A stretch of DNA of 64,000 nt from JALZHR01 sp036388475. GTDB lineage: Bacteria; Acidobacteriota; Blastocatellia; Pyrinomonadales; Pyrinomonadaceae. Position numbers and translations under genes: made by a program. Of this stretch, positions 16,429-26,700 are shown in pieces; position 1 is the stretch's first letter, and each line of letters begins with the position of its first letter. The notes below the pieces were generated by a model. The model did no database searches. It had not been told where the DNA came from and saw nothing but the letters and a program-made list of their open reading frames with translations. The DNA is taken from assembly GCA_036388475.1 (NCBI GenBank), contig DASVRT010000120.1:1-64000 (forward strand), read 5' to 3'.

Positions 16429-17322
16429 ATGAGCTTAATTCAAACGTCTTTTGAAACCGTAACGGGTCTGCCCGAATTTGTCGGCTATATTTTCTTTTTC
16501 GCGCTCGGCTCGGTCATCGGCAGTTTTTTAAATGTCGTCATTCATCGCGTGCCGAACGACGAATCCATCGTTTTTCCGAACTCGGCTTGCCCGAGCTGTA
16601 AAAGCGCGATAAAACCCTACGACAACATTCCGGTTTTAAGCTGGCTTTTTCTCGGCGGAAAATGCCGCCGCTGTAAAAGCGCGATTTCGCCGCGCTATCC
16701 GGCGGTCGAGGTTTTAACCGGATTGCTTTTCGTGCTCGTTTTCTGGCAAATCGGCTTCAACTGGTTTCTGCCGGTCTGCCTGATTTTTGCCGCGTCAATC
16801 GTCGCGCTGATTTTTATCGACGCCGAGCATATGATTTTGCCGGACGTTATCACGTATCCGCTGCTGGTTTTCGCTCTGATTGTCAGATTAATCTTCGCCT
16901 TTCTTTTTGGAAATCTGTTTTTCTCCGACCTCGGTTTTTTTCCGGTGACGTATTTTGCGGGTTATCCGGTTTGGGCGGCGACGCTGATAAGCGCCGTTTT
17001 CGGCGGTCTGGTCGGCGGCGGTTCTTTGTGGCTGCTCGGCGAAATCTGGAAGCGCCTGCGCGGCGTTGACGCGATGGGCTTGGGCGATGTGAAAATGATG
17101 TTCGGCGTCGGCGCGCTGCTCGGCTGGCGGCTGACGTTTCTGACGATGTTTCTCGGCGCTTTTACGGGCGCGGTCGCCGGAGTTTTCGTTATCGCCAGAC
17201 AGAAAGATAAGGATTTACAGACGCAGATTCCTTTCGGCATTTTTCTCGGCATCGGCTCGCTCGTCGCGCTTCTTTTCGGCGAGCCGATGATTGGCTGGTA
17301 TTTCAGAACGTTCGTGCCTTAA
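16429..17322 (+). CDS. pilD: Prepilin peptidase (type IV leader peptidase/methylase)
   Basis: 297 residues from ATG 16429. N-terminal domain: 'GSVIGSFLNVVIHRVP' and two CxxC pairs ('CPSCKS', 'CRRCKS') that bind zinc and serve the methyltransferase part. C-terminal peptidase: 'FIDAEHMILPD' and 'GLGDVKMM' give the two catalytic aspartates of the aspartic GxGD membrane proteases. About eight membrane helices. It cleaves and N-methylates type IV pilins and type II secretion pseudopilins at the inner membrane. The slightly displaced 'GAGG' ribosome site supports the ATG over a preceding TTG. No pilin gene is in the window. Confidence 0.93.
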   Translation: MSLIQTSFETVTGLPEFVGYIFFFALGSVIGSFLNVVIHRVPNDESIVFPNSACPSCKSAIKPYDNIPVLSWLFLGGKCRRCKSAISPRYPAVEVLTGLLFVLVFWQIGFNWFLPVCLIFAASIVALIFIDAEHMILPDVITYPLLVFALIVRLIFAFLFGNLFFSDLGFFPVTYFAGYPVWAATLISAVFGGLVGGGSLWLLGEIWKRLRGVDAMGLGDVKMMFGVGALLGWRLTFLTMFLGAFTGAVAGVFVIARQKDKDLQTQIPFGIFLGIGSLVALLFGEPMIGWYFRTFVP

Positions 17323-17323
17323 C

Positions 17324-17416
17324 GATTCAGGATTCAAAATTCAAGATGCAGGATTGGAAATCGATTTAATACCGAATGCTAAATTCATAATCTTGAATAT
17401 CGAATATTAAATCTTT
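17324..17416. repeat. Heptamer array between convergent genes, GATTCAG/AATTCAA family
   Basis: GATTCAG (17324), GATTCAA, AATTCAA, GATGCAG (17345), GATTGGA; then AATTCAT (17382), AATCTTG, AATATCG, AATATTA, AATCTTT (17410). Right-hand words are approximate reverse complements of the left-hand ones, so the gap can fold. Confidence 0.72.
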
Positions 17417-17418
17417 CA

Positions 17419-17724
17419 TCAATCAACCAGTGATTGCAGCTTCACGGCTTTTTCCATACATTTTGCCGAGCAATATGTGGTTTTCGCGCGCAGTTTTAAA
17501 GCTTCCGATTGCGCAACCCAGGTTCCGCAGCGCTCGCAGCGAATCAGCTGTTCGCTTTTATCGGAGGCGCGCTGCTTGACCTGTTTCTGCGGCGGCTGGC
17601 TCGCCTGTCTCATTCGCTTGAACATCCGCCACATCTGCCACGCTGCCAGCAATTGCTGACGATAGCGCGCGATTATCATCACGACGGGAATTAATAAGAC
17701 CAGTAAGATAATTAACCACTTCAT
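17419..17724 (-). CDS. PP0621-like small membrane protein with zinc motif
   Basis: 101 residues. One N-terminal membrane helix (about 3-19), a basic Met/Arg/Gln-rich cytoplasmic segment, then a small metal-binding C-terminus ('CERCGTWVAQSEAL' and 'YCSAKCM'). The overall shape matches the PP0621 family of small proteins, whose function is unknown. It overlaps the upstream TPR gene by 4 nt (ATGA), so the two are translationally coupled. The C-terminal cysteine pattern is like FYVE/HIT-type small zinc knuckles. Confidence 0.7.
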   Translation of the reverse strand: MKWLIILLVLLIPVVMIIARYRQQLLAAWQMWRMFKRMRQASQPPQKQVKQRASDKSEQLIRCERCGTWVAQSEALKLRAKTTYCSAKCMEKAVKLQSLVD

Positions 17725-18446
17725 TGTTTGTTTCCGCTTTGCGCAATCTGCGCTTCCAAATCGGGTAAGGCTTCGTTTTGTGAATCGATTTGTTTTAATT
17801 TGTTTAGAAAATTTTCGGCTTCCTTAACTTTTCCCAAACTCAAATGCGCGCGAATTAAATTTTCCACGCTTTTTTCGTGTTTCGGATTCATTTGCAGAGC
17901 TTTTTCATATTCCGCAATCGCTTTTTCAGCCTGCGGCGGCGCGGCGAAAAAATATGTCAAACCCAAATCGTTCTGGACGTCGGCGTCGTCTTTTTTTATC
18001 GACAATGCTTTACGATAAAACTCGCGCGATTGTTCGATTGCCGCGTTGTCCTTGTTAATCTGTCCGAGGTCGAGATAGACATTGCCGAGCCCGACAATCG
18101 TTTCGTAATCCTGCGGGTTCGTTTCGTGCGCGCGTTTTAACAGGCGCGCCACTTCGGGCAGAAATTTTGCGTCCTGCTTCATTCCGGCGTAACGGTAAAG
18201 CCCGATTGCCAGATTTTTCTGAAACTCGAAATCCGTGGGATTCCGGTCGGCTTCGGCAATTTTTTTTCGGATTTCTTCGTCCGCCAGATTCAGGTCGGCA
18301 GGCTGCGGCTGAGCGTTTTTCAGCTGCGCGTTTTCCGCCCGCAGCGTGTTCAACTCTTGACGATTAAGCGCGTTGGCTAAAAGAAAACCGCCGATAAAAC
18401 TGATAATGACGGCGATGATGGAAAGCGCGATTGCTTTTTTATTCAT
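17721..18446 (-). CDS. Tetratricopeptide repeat protein, membrane-anchored
   Basis: 241 residues. One N-terminal membrane anchor (about 5-26), a short coiled segment ('LNTLRAENAQLKNA'), then TPR-like helices from about 60 to 235. Recognisable repeats include 'AIAEYEKALQMNPKHEKSVENLI' and 'NPQDYETIVGLGNVYLDLGQI'. The TPR domain is periplasmic if the anchor is N-in. It resembles the scaffold part of NrfG/CcmI-type proteins, but no cytochrome maturation gene is nearby. It is coupled to the downstream PP0621-like gene. Confidence 0.82.
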   Translation of the reverse strand: MNKKAIALSIIAVIISFIGGFLLANALNRQELNTLRAENAQLKNAQPQPADLNLADEEIRKKIAEADRNPTDFEFQKNLAIGLYRYAGMKQDAKFLPEVARLLKRAHETNPQDYETIVGLGNVYLDLGQINKDNAAIEQSREFYRKALSIKKDDADVQNDLGLTYFFAAPPQAEKAIAEYEKALQMNPKHEKSVENLIRAHLSLGKVKEAENFLNKLKQIDSQNEALPDLEAQIAQSGNKQ

Positions 18447-18538
18447 TCAGGAAAAGTTTAGCAAAACGTTTTCAAAAAGCGAAAAGCGTCGTTGCCCGTG
18501 AAACCGGCGACGACGCTTTCCCGAAAATTTCGACCAAT

Positions 18539-18811
18539 TTATTTTTTATCGTCTTTTTCCGAAGCGATATACGGCAAATCTTCGGCGCGCCGGCGCGGCA
18601 GCGGGTCGGTGGCGCGGCGGCGCGGAACGGTCGTCCCGCCGCGGCGGTCGACGCTGCCGGCGGGTAAGCCTTTGCCGTGAACCGCTTCGACCAGAATTCT
18701 GGTGATTTCCTGCGACAGCGTGCGATGCTCCAACGCCGCGCGACGGCGCAAAGATTCTTTCAATTCATTCGGCACGTACGCGCCGATAAAAACACCTTTA
18801 CGGTTAGCCAT
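18539..18811 (-). CDS. Ribbon-helix-helix (Arc-like) protein
   Basis: 90 residues. The first 45 form an RHH fold: 'FIGAYVPNELKESLRRRAALEHRTLSQEITRILVEAV', like Arc-type repressors and FitA-like antitoxins. The C-terminal half is Arg/Pro-rich and low complexity ('RRGG', 'PRRRATDPLPRRRAEDLP'). A strong Shine-Dalgarno 'AAGGAGA' precedes the ATG. No toxin gene is adjacent: on its 3' side is the TPR gene, on its 5' side rnpB. It may be a solitary transcription regulator. Confidence 0.75.
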   Translation of the reverse strand: MANRKGVFIGAYVPNELKESLRRRAALEHRTLSQEITRILVEAVHGKGLPAGSVDRRGGTTVPRRRATDPLPRRRAEDLPYIASEKDDKK

Positions 18812-18850
18812 TATGACAATCTCTCCTTAGTTTTTAGGAAATTTTTATTA

Positions 18851-18945
18851 ATGCAAAATTCAAAATGCAAAGTGCAAAATATTAGGATTCAGAATTCAGA
18901 ATTCAGAATTAAATCTATTCTTTCATTTTGCATTTTTGACGCCTT
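18851..18945. repeat. Heptamer hairpin after rnpB, ATGCAAA/AATTCAG families
   Basis: Words ATGCAAA (18851), ATTCAAA, ATGCAAA, GTGCAAA (18872), ATATTAG, GATTCAG (18886), AATTCAG, AATTCAG (18900), AATTAAA; then 'TTCATTTTGCATTTTTG' (18921-18937) gives the pairing partner of the ATGCAAA words. On the minus strand this directly follows rnpB, so it may be its terminator. Confidence 0.72.
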
Positions 18946-18950
18946 TGCTT

Positions 18951-19342
<392 letters not shown>

Positions 19343-19410
19343 AATTTTGCAAGGCTGGTTCAGTTTAACAAAAAATGTTCAACAAAACCAATCCGAGTTT
19401 ATAAAGATTT

Positions 19411-20517
19411 TCAGTTCCCGATTTCAATCGTGTCTCCGGCTTCTAAAGCCGGGTCGGCAATCTTTCCTTCTTTGATAAATTTCAAATCGAATTCGGTCGG
19501 AACGAGTTTTCCCTGCTCGTCTTTGCGGCGGATGGTGACTTTGCGCGTCGAAGATTTTTTCAAACCGCCGCACGCCAGAATCGCCTGCGTCAGCGTCAGC
19601 CCGTCGTAAAAATCCTTCTGCCCGCCGGACGCAATCTCGCCGCCGATATAGTAAAACTGCGTTTGACCGGAAGATTTTTTTCCGCCGCCGGAAATTACGC
19701 GAACGATATCGTTCGGATAAATAAGCGTTTCGTTGTCTTCCAGATTGACGGTAATCGTCTGTTTATCGACGCTGCGCAGAATCGTCGCTTTATTTGCCGC
19801 CGCCTGCGGAATCGCTTCCGCCATAATGACGTAAAGCGGAATCGCCTCGCGCCGCAGCGCTTTCGTTCCGGGTTTTTCGACCATTCCCAGAACGGTGATG
19901 GTGTGGCTCGAATAATCTCTGACGGTCACGCCGATCGACGGATTTTCGTAAAGCTTGACCTTTTCTTTTAATAAATTTTCAATTTCTTCCGGCGTTAATC
20001 CGGCAACCTGAAGACGCTCTTCGCCCGCGAGCGGGTAATCAATCGCGCCGCTTTCCAGCACGGTGAAAAGCGTCGAATCTTTGGCGGGCGAATTCAGAAT
20101 GCGAATGTCCAGCACGTCGCCCGCGCCGACTTTATAAATTTCCGTCGGCAGCGCCGTCAGGCTGCGGCTGTTGCGTTTGGCGATGTCCAGCGTTTTTTTC
20201 GCGACCGAGCGGCTTTCAAATTCCGCGTTTTGTTTTTCCGGTTCGATAGGCTGATTATTTTCCGTTTGCAAATCGCCGCTGCTCGCGCTAATCGTCAGCT
20301 TGGCATTCTCGGTTTTGACCGGATTTTCCGCCGTCGTATTTTTAACCTCTCCGGAATTTTTCGGCGCGGTTTCGGCTTTTTTCTTCGGGTTCGGCGAAAA
20401 CGGCGAGTTTCGTTTCACGATTGGATTCGACGTCGTCTGCGCATAAGCATTTCCCGCCGGCAAAACTGCCAGCACGCCGACTGCAAACAAGACAATTTTA
20501 AAGAAAGTCTTTTTCAT
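19411..20517 (-). CDS. Polysaccharide biosynthesis/export protein (SLBB, Wza-like)
   Basis: 368 residues from the ATG at 20517, which follows 'GGAAGG'; a longer frame up to 20604 has no site. Signal peptide about 1-24 ('AGNAYAQ'). A low-complexity Asn/Glu/Lys segment leads into the Poly_export domain (about 115-190, 'YKVGAGDVLDIRILN'). Two SLBB-like parts follow ('GMVEKPGTKALRR' and 'YIGGEIASGGQKDFYDGLTLTQAILACGGL'). These proteins form the outer-membrane or periplasmic channel for polysaccharide export. It lies upstream of nothing else of a capsule cluster; the O-antigen ligase is 9 kb away. Confidence 0.86.
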   Translation of the reverse strand: MKKTFFKIVLFAVGVLAVLPAGNAYAQTTSNPIVKRNSPFSPNPKKKAETAPKNSGEVKNTTAENPVKTENAKLTISASSGDLQTENNQPIEPEKQNAEFESRSVAKKTLDIAKRNSRSLTALPTEIYKVGAGDVLDIRILNSPAKDSTLFTVLESGAIDYPLAGEERLQVAGLTPEEIENLLKEKVKLYENPSIGVTVRDYSSHTITVLGMVEKPGTKALRREAIPLYVIMAEAIPQAAANKATILRSVDKQTITVNLEDNETLIYPNDIVRVISGGGKKSSGQTQFYYIGGEIASGGQKDFYDGLTLTQAILACGGLKKSSTRKVTIRRKDEQGKLVPTEFDLKFIKEGKIADPALEAGDTIEIGN

Positions 20518-20693
20518 AATAACCTTCCGACTATGCGCCCCGATTCGCTCGTCTGATTGATTTTGGATGCAACAAAGATAAATCAGACAGGCGGTTTCAG
20601 GCAAGTAATTTTTTAAAACTTCGGCACATTATTTTCGCCTTCGTTTCTATAAAAAACTAAAAGCCCTTTTTTTCTAGTATTTTGTGAAAAAAA

Positions 20694-22496
20694 TTATTTT
20701 TTGCCGTTGGGAAAAATTTCCGCCGGAAAAAGATGTTTCCATTTCGTGCTGAAGAGATTTTCCACCGCTTTCTCGGTCTCAAAAGCGGTGCGGCAGGTTT
20801 CCAGCTGCTTGACGATGGCGTGCGCTTCTTCGAAAGCGATGTTGGAGATAATTTGCCTGACGCGCGGAATCGAGTTGACGTTCATACTGAGTTCGGTCGC
20901 GCCGAGCCCGATCAGAATCGGGACGTAGACGGTCGAGCCAGCCATCTCGCCGCAGATGATTAAAGGAATATTTTTGTTTTCAGCCGCGCGGATGACCGTT
21001 TTGACCGCGCGCAAAACCGCCGGATGCAGCGTCCGGAACCAATCGGCGACCGATTCGTTGTCGCGGTCGACGGCTAAAAGATACTGCACCAAATCATTCG
21101 TTCCGAGATTGATAAAATCGACTTCCGAAGCGATTTCTTCAGCCATCAGAACCGCCGACGGAACTTCAATCATCGCGCCCAGCTTCGGTTTGCCGAACTC
21201 GATATTTTTTTTCTTCAAACCGGCTTTTTCGAGCCGTAAGATTTCCTTTATCTCTAAAATCTCGGCGACGTCCGAAACCATCGGCAAAACAATATCCAGT
21301 TTTTTTCCGGCTGAGGCTTGCAGAAGGGCGCGAATCTGCGTGCGAAACTGCTTTTTATGCCCCGCGCCGAGACGCATCGCCCGCAGCCCGAGCGCCGGAT
21401 TTTTTTCTCTCTCTTCGGTTTCGCCGCTCAGCTGCTCGCTGCTTAAATCAAACAGGCGAATTTTTACGCCGTCCTCGCCGGCAAGCGCGGCGGCTTTTTG
21501 ATAAGCCGAAATCTGTTCCTGCTCGCTCGGAAAGCTTTGATTTTGATGAAAAAGAAACTCGGAGCGAAACAAGCCGATGCCTTTCGCGCCGAATTGGCGG
21601 GCTTTTGTATAACCTTTGGCGTAGTCGAGATTAGCGCGAATGATGATTTCCTGACCGTCGAGCGTGCGCGCGTTTTCCGGCGTCGGCTTAAAGGCAATCT
21701 CTTTTATCTGCTGAAATTTTTCCGCCGCCGCGCGATAACGTTTTAAAGTTTCATCGGTCGGATTAACAATAACCTGACCGCTGTAACCGTCGACGATTAT
21801 CGTCTCGCCCGTCTTCACGCGCCGCAAAAGTCCTTTTAAACCGGTGACGGCGGGCAGCCCGATTTCCCGCGCCAGAATAAACGTGTGCGAAGTCCAGCCG
21901 CCGTTTTCGGTCAAAACGGCTTTCAATTCGTCCTGACCGAGTTCGGCAAGCGTCGAAGGCTTTAACTCTTTAGCGACGACGATCGAGTTTTTTTCGAGCC
22001 GGACGGGCGATTTTCTGCCGCCGCCGAGCGCGATTTGCAGGCGTTCGGCGACATCTTCAAAATCTATATGGCGCTCGCGCAGATGCTCGTCCTGAATGTC
22101 TTTGTAAATTGCCAGATAGCGGTCGGTGACGAGTTTTACCGCCCATTCGCAATTGATTTTTTGTTCGCGTATCGCCGTTTCGATTTTATTTAATAAAGAG
22201 CGGTCTTCGAGCAGCAGCAGATGCGTTTCAAAAATGTTCGCCTGCGTCTCGCCGTTTTTTTGCTGGCTGAGTTTTTTCAGCTGCCGCTTCGCGATTCGAA
22301 CCGCATTATTTAAACGACGGATTTCGCGCTCGATTTGAAATTCTTTCAGCGAAATGCGGTAAAACTGTCTTTTTTTACCGTGTAGGCTGACGACTTCTCC
22401 GATGGCGACGCCGCGCGAAACCGCGCGCGCGCGAATTTTGATTTCGTTTTTTTTGTGCGGCGTCAGGATATTTTCTTTCGTCTCTAAAACTGCCAT
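20694..22496 (-). CDS. ptsI: PTS enzyme I (phosphoenolpyruvate-protein phosphotransferase)
   Basis: 600 residues, usual length about 570-600. Phospho-histidine region 'GGWTSHTFILAREIGLPAV' near residue 205, swivelling domain 'IIVDGYSGQVIVNP', TIM-barrel PEP-binding part with 'GLFRSEFLF' and 'IEVPSAVLMAEEI', and C-terminal signature 'IICGEMAG' with the catalytic cysteine. It moves phosphate from PEP to HPr. No ptsH, EIIA or HPr kinase gene is in the window, so it may work in a regulatory PTS. A small hairpin (22502-22519) lies just before the start codon. Confidence 0.92.
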   Translation of the reverse strand: MAVLETKENILTPHKKNEIKIRARAVSRGVAIGEVVSLHGKKRQFYRISLKEFQIEREIRRLNNAVRIAKRQLKKLSQQKNGETQANIFETHLLLLEDRSLLNKIETAIREQKINCEWAVKLVTDRYLAIYKDIQDEHLRERHIDFEDVAERLQIALGGGRKSPVRLEKNSIVVAKELKPSTLAELGQDELKAVLTENGGWTSHTFILAREIGLPAVTGLKGLLRRVKTGETIIVDGYSGQVIVNPTDETLKRYRAAAEKFQQIKEIAFKPTPENARTLDGQEIIIRANLDYAKGYTKARQFGAKGIGLFRSEFLFHQNQSFPSEQEQISAYQKAAALAGEDGVKIRLFDLSSEQLSGETEEREKNPALGLRAMRLGAGHKKQFRTQIRALLQASAGKKLDIVLPMVSDVAEILEIKEILRLEKAGLKKKNIEFGKPKLGAMIEVPSAVLMAEEIASEVDFINLGTNDLVQYLLAVDRDNESVADWFRTLHPAVLRAVKTVIRAAENKNIPLIICGEMAGSTVYVPILIGLGATELSMNVNSIPRVRQIISNIAFEEAHAIVKQLETCRTAFETEKAVENLFSTKWKHLFPAEIFPNGKK

Positions 22497-22501
22497 ATTA
22501 C

Positions 22502-22519
22502 AAAGGCGAAAACGCCTTT
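22502..22519. promoter_or_regulatory. Small hairpin just upstream of ptsI
   Basis: AAAGGCG-AAAA-CGCCTTT. On the minus strand it ends 5 nt before the ptsI ATG and contains the only purine-rich stretch there, so it could mask the ribosome binding site. It could also be the end of the upstream gene's terminator. Confidence 0.4.
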
Positions 22520-22520
22520 C

Positions 22521-22582
22521 AATTACGAATTAAAAATTACGAATGATAGGATATTTCTTCTAATTCGTAATTCGTAATTTCA
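22521..22582. repeat. Heptamer hairpin, AATTACG/AATTCGT family
   Basis: AATTACG (22521), AATTAAA, AATTACG (22535), AATGATA; then AATTCGT (22562), AATTCGT (22569), AATTTCA. The arms are reverse complements. It fills the gap between the AIM24 and ptsI genes. Confidence 0.8.
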
Positions 22583-22589
22583 ATAAAAT

Positions 22590-23510
22590 CTAGTTGCCGA
22601 AACTAAATCCGCCGCCGCCGCTGCCCTGTGACGGGAAAAACGGTTTCAGCAATCCGGCAAAAGCCGCGAGATTGCGGGTTTGAATCAAAATCTCGCCCGG
22701 TCCGGCAAATTCCGCGACGACGCCTTCGCCGCTCAGAAAGCTGCGGAAAAAGCTTTTCGTCGCTTTGCGCAACTGATACTGCATATGACCTTCCCACGCG
22801 ACCAGATGTCCCGAATCGACCACGTATCGCTCGCCCTCGCGCAGCGTTTTCCGGTGTATCGCGCCGAAAGAAGAAACAAGCAGAAGCCCCGCACCCGAAA
22901 CCTGTAAAACGAACAAACCTTCACCGCCGAAGAAAGATTTCGCGCCGCCCCATTTCGTGTTCACTTGCAGGCTGGTGTCGCCTGCCAGATACGAACTGGA
23001 CTGCACCATAAAAGTCTGATTATTCATTTCGATTCCGACCACATCGCCGGGCGCGCCGGGCGCCAGCGTGACTTCGCCCGCGCCGCCGCGAGCGGTAAAC
23101 GTCGAAACGAAAGCCGATTCGCCGCCGACCGCGCGCTTTAAAGCGCCGAAAACTCCGCCTTTCATTTCCGAATGAAGCTCGACATTTGCCGACATCGAAA
23201 CCATCGCGCCCGCTTCCGCCGAAATCGCCTGTTCGGGCTGTAAAGTGACAACCGCCAGAGCAAACGAACCGGCGTGTTTAATTTCCCAGGTATAGCCGCG
23301 ACCCTGACCGCGATTGTCCGTGTCAAAGTGGAACGCGCCGCCCTGACCCTGCGATTGCCGGTTTTGATAATTCGGCTGTGGTTGAAGCGGTGGCTGCGGC
23401 TGATATTGCGGCGCCGGCGGCGGTGGCGGCGCGGTTTGTAAAGTCAAACCGCACGAGCCGCAGAATTTCGCATTCGGAAGTAAAGGAGCGCTGCATTTTG
23501 GACAATTCAT
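22590..23510 (-). CDS. AIM24 family protein with N-terminal zinc ribbon
   Basis: 306 residues from ATG 23510. Zinc ribbon at about 1-22 ('CPKCSAPLLPNAKFCGSCG'), then a Pro/Gln-rich linker (about 27-65). The AIM24/TIGR00266 beta-domain (about 70-300) shows 'AGSFALAVVTLQPEQAISAEAGAMVSMS' split features, 'GGEGLFVLQVSGAGLLLVSSFG' and 'HLVAWEGHM'. The family forms a beta-helix-like fold; its molecular role in bacteria is unsettled. A Gly-rich tail ends the protein. It is transcribed toward ptsI. Confidence 0.85.
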   Translation of the reverse strand: MNCPKCSAPLLPNAKFCGSCGLTLQTAPPPPPAPQYQPQPPLQPQPNYQNRQSQGQGGAFHFDTDNRGQGRGYTWEIKHAGSFALAVVTLQPEQAISAEAGAMVSMSANVELHSEMKGGVFGALKRAVGGESAFVSTFTARGGAGEVTLAPGAPGDVVGIEMNNQTFMVQSSSYLAGDTSLQVNTKWGGAKSFFGGEGLFVLQVSGAGLLLVSSFGAIHRKTLREGERYVVDSGHLVAWEGHMQYQLRKATKSFFRSFLSGEGVVAEFAGPGEILIQTRNLAAFAGLLKPFFPSQGSGGGGFSFGN

Positions 23511-23621
23511 ATTTTTCTTTAAATATTTTACCAAAAAAGGATGAATGATAAAGTTTGAGACCTGACATTCAACCGAAAAAATTTATTCTATTATTTTTTT
23601 CACCTCGAAAACCCGAAAAAC

Positions 23622-23686
23622 GATGAACGCGGAATGATGAACGCGGAAATTGCAATTCATCGTTCCGCATTCATCATTCGTCATTT
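23622..23686. repeat. Heptamer hairpin, GATGAAC/GCGGAAT family
   Basis: GATGAAC (23622), GCGGAAT, GATGAAC (23636), GCGGAAA, TTGCAAT, TCATCGT (23657), TCCGCAT, TCATCAT (23671), TCGTCAT. All words are in one 7-nt register and the right half is the reverse complement of the left. Confidence 0.8.
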
Positions 23687-23722
23687 CTTTTTCTCTGCCT
23701 CCGAGCCGGGAAAAAGCCTTTA

Positions 23723-26700
23723 CTAATTCGTTCTCACCGGAGCAGCCGGACGCGGCGGCAGTTTGACCGTGCGATTTTTCAACTGTTTCATCAGTTCGTC
23801 AACCGCGCGCTCAAGCTGCGGGTCGCGCCCGTCAATCACTGATTTCGGGTCGTTATCGACGACAATATCCGGGTTGACGCCGTAACCTTCGATAGTCCAT
23901 TCGCCCTTGCTGTTCAAAAAGCCGAATTCCGGCACGTTGACCACGCCGCCGTCAATCAGATTTCCGCGATTCGTAATGCCGACGACGCCGCCCCAAGAGC
24001 GTTTTCCGATTAAGAGTCCGAGCTTCGCCTCGCGAAACATCGCCGGAAAAATATCGCCGTCCGAAGCGGAATTTTCGTTCAGCAGACAAACCATCGGACC
24101 GATAAAAACGCTGTCCGGGTAAGTGTTCGGAACTTCGCTCGTGCGCGCATACTGCATCGCCAGAAGCTGTCGGCGCAGGCGCTCAATCAACATTCGCGAA
24201 ACGTTTCCGCCGCCGTTCGCCCGCGCATCGACGACCAAGCCTTCTTTTCTGGTTTGACCGTAAAAATATTTGATAAACTCGCGGATGCCGTTCGCGCCCA
24301 TATCGGGAATGTGTATGTAGCCCAGGCGACCGCCGGAAAGCTGTTCGACCTTTTGGCGATTTTTCGTAATCCAATCCAGGTAAACCAAATTTGCTTCGTC
24401 GGTTACCGGTCTATAAGTCACGGTTCGCGCGCCGTCAAAAGTCGGTCGGTCGTTTAAAGTCAACTGCACCGGACTGTCGGCTTTGTTGCGCAAAAGCCGA
24501 TACGGGTCGGAATTTCCGGTCACTTCCTCGCCGTTGATTGCCAGCACGTAATCGCCGACTTTCACATTGACGCCGATTTCCGTCAGCGGCGAGCGGTAAA
24601 TATCTTCCTCGTTCTGCCCGCCGAAAATTTTCGAGATTTTGTAGCGTCCCGCCGACGAGTCGAGCGCAAATCTCGCGCCGGGCAGAGCCACGCGCATACG
24701 CGGCGGATTCTGCCAGTCGCCGCCTTCGATATAAGCGTGCTGTGTAGCAAGCTCGGCAACCATTTCGGCAATCACGTAATTTAAATCCGAACGATGCGCG
24801 ACGTATTGCAAAAGCGGTCGATACTGCTCGCGTAGCGCTTCCCAATCGTAGCCGTGCATATTTTCGACGTAGAAAAAGTCTCGGTAACGCCGCCAGACTT
24901 CGTTAAAAATCTGATTCCATTCTTCCGCCGGAACGCGGTCATATTGCAAACCCGCCGTCGAAACGTTCTTTTTGCCCTGCACGCCCAAAGGCGAAGCGTC
25001 CATCAAAACGAAATTTCCGGCTTGCGGAAAAATGATTTTCGAGCCGTCATCGGACAGAGCGTAGCCGAACGCGCCTTCGGTTAAAACCGTTTCCTTGCGG
25101 TCTTTTAAGCTGAATATTTTCAGCGTCGGCTGACGGTCGCCCTGCCGCCCGTAATAAAACGCCGAGCCGGTCGTGTAAAACAGAAAATTTTTGTTCGCCG
25201 AAAGATTTCCGATATTGTCGGCATCGACCGGAACGCGCGCCACGCGATTTTGTAAGCCGTCAAAATCAATCCGCAAAACCGTGTTCGGATTCGGCGGCAT
25301 CGGCGTCGGTGTCGGCGTCGGAGCCGGGCTGCCGCTCGGCGTCGGAGTCGGTGTCGGTGATTGAGTTGGCATCGGCGCGGGCGTCGGCGTCAAAGACGGA
25401 ACGCCCGATTCGAGCTTCGGTTCTTCTCTGGTAATCGTCACCTCGTCGCTTTCGTTCGGAAACGGGTGTTTGACGTCTCTGCGCAAGGCGAGCGCGTAAA
25501 TTCCGACGTTGCGGTTTCCGGCATAATTAAATTCGATGTTCGAGATTTGCGGCGCAAATTCCCTGACCGAAAGATAATACAGGTAATTCCCGTTCGCATC
25601 CCAGGCGGGATTGAATTCGTTAAACATCGAATCGGTAACTTTTTTCGTCGTTCCGTCCGATTCGCTCCAAATGTAAATCGAAGAAAGACCGTTTTCTTCC
25701 GGCATCGAAAAAGCCAGATGATTGCCGCGCGGCGACCACGTGTAATCGCGAATCTGACCTTGCGGCGAATCGGCGATTTGCACGAATTGTTTGGTCGCCA
25801 GCGTTAAAACGTAAACTTTTCCATCCTTGTCGCTAAAGGCGAGGTATTTTCCGTCGGGCGACCATTCCGGCGAGTAACGCATCGCTTTTCCGCCGCGCGT
25901 GATTTGTTCGGCGGGCTTCGAGCCGTCCTGCTGGACAATCCAGATTTCTTCCTCGCCCGTTTTGTCGGAAATATAAGCGATGCGCGAGCCGTCGGGCGAC
26001 CAGCGCGGAAATTTATCGTGCGTGCCGCTTGATTGCGTCAGATTTCGCGTCGCGCCTTTTTCCGCCGGCGCGGAAAAAATTTCGCCGCGCGCGCCGAACA
26101 AAACGCGCTCGCCTTTCGGACTCAGCGAAACGTCGGCGATAAAATTCGCCACCGGAATTCTATTCGGGCGGCTCGAAACGCTGTCGGTCGGAACGTTTAT
26201 CGCAACGGGCGCGGATTTTCTCGCGCGCGTGTCGAAAATTTGCAGCTCGCCGTTTAATTCATAGACGATGCGGCTCTTTCTGTCCGAGGAAGCCCAGCGG
26301 ACGTCGTAAGTTTTGCCGTTCGTCTGCTGCGCCGATTTATTGGTTTTCGTGTCGTAAGCGTAAAGATTAAAATGACCGTCGCGGTCGGAGACGTAGTAAA
26401 TCGTGTCGCCGATCCACATCGGCTCGCGGCTGGCGCGCGGCGATTCGGGCGTGATTAATTTCGCGTCGCTCGTGTTGATGTCAAAAATATAAAGCTGGCT
26501 CGCCTGCCCGCCGCCGTAACGTTTTTCGGGACGGAAATCGCGCGCGCGCGGCGAATAAACAATCTTCGTGCCGTCCGGCGAAAAATCGCCCGCGCCCGAT
26601 TCCGGCATCGGCAGCGGCTCGGCGTTTCCGCCCTCGACCGGCACGGTGTAAAGCCGGGTTTCAGTCAGCGTCCACGAATCGCGGTGCGAGCGAAAAATGA

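Noticed and set aside
18539..18811. Toxin-antitoxin pair based on the RHH protein
   Set aside because: No adjacent toxin frame exists; neighbours are rnpB and a TPR protein.
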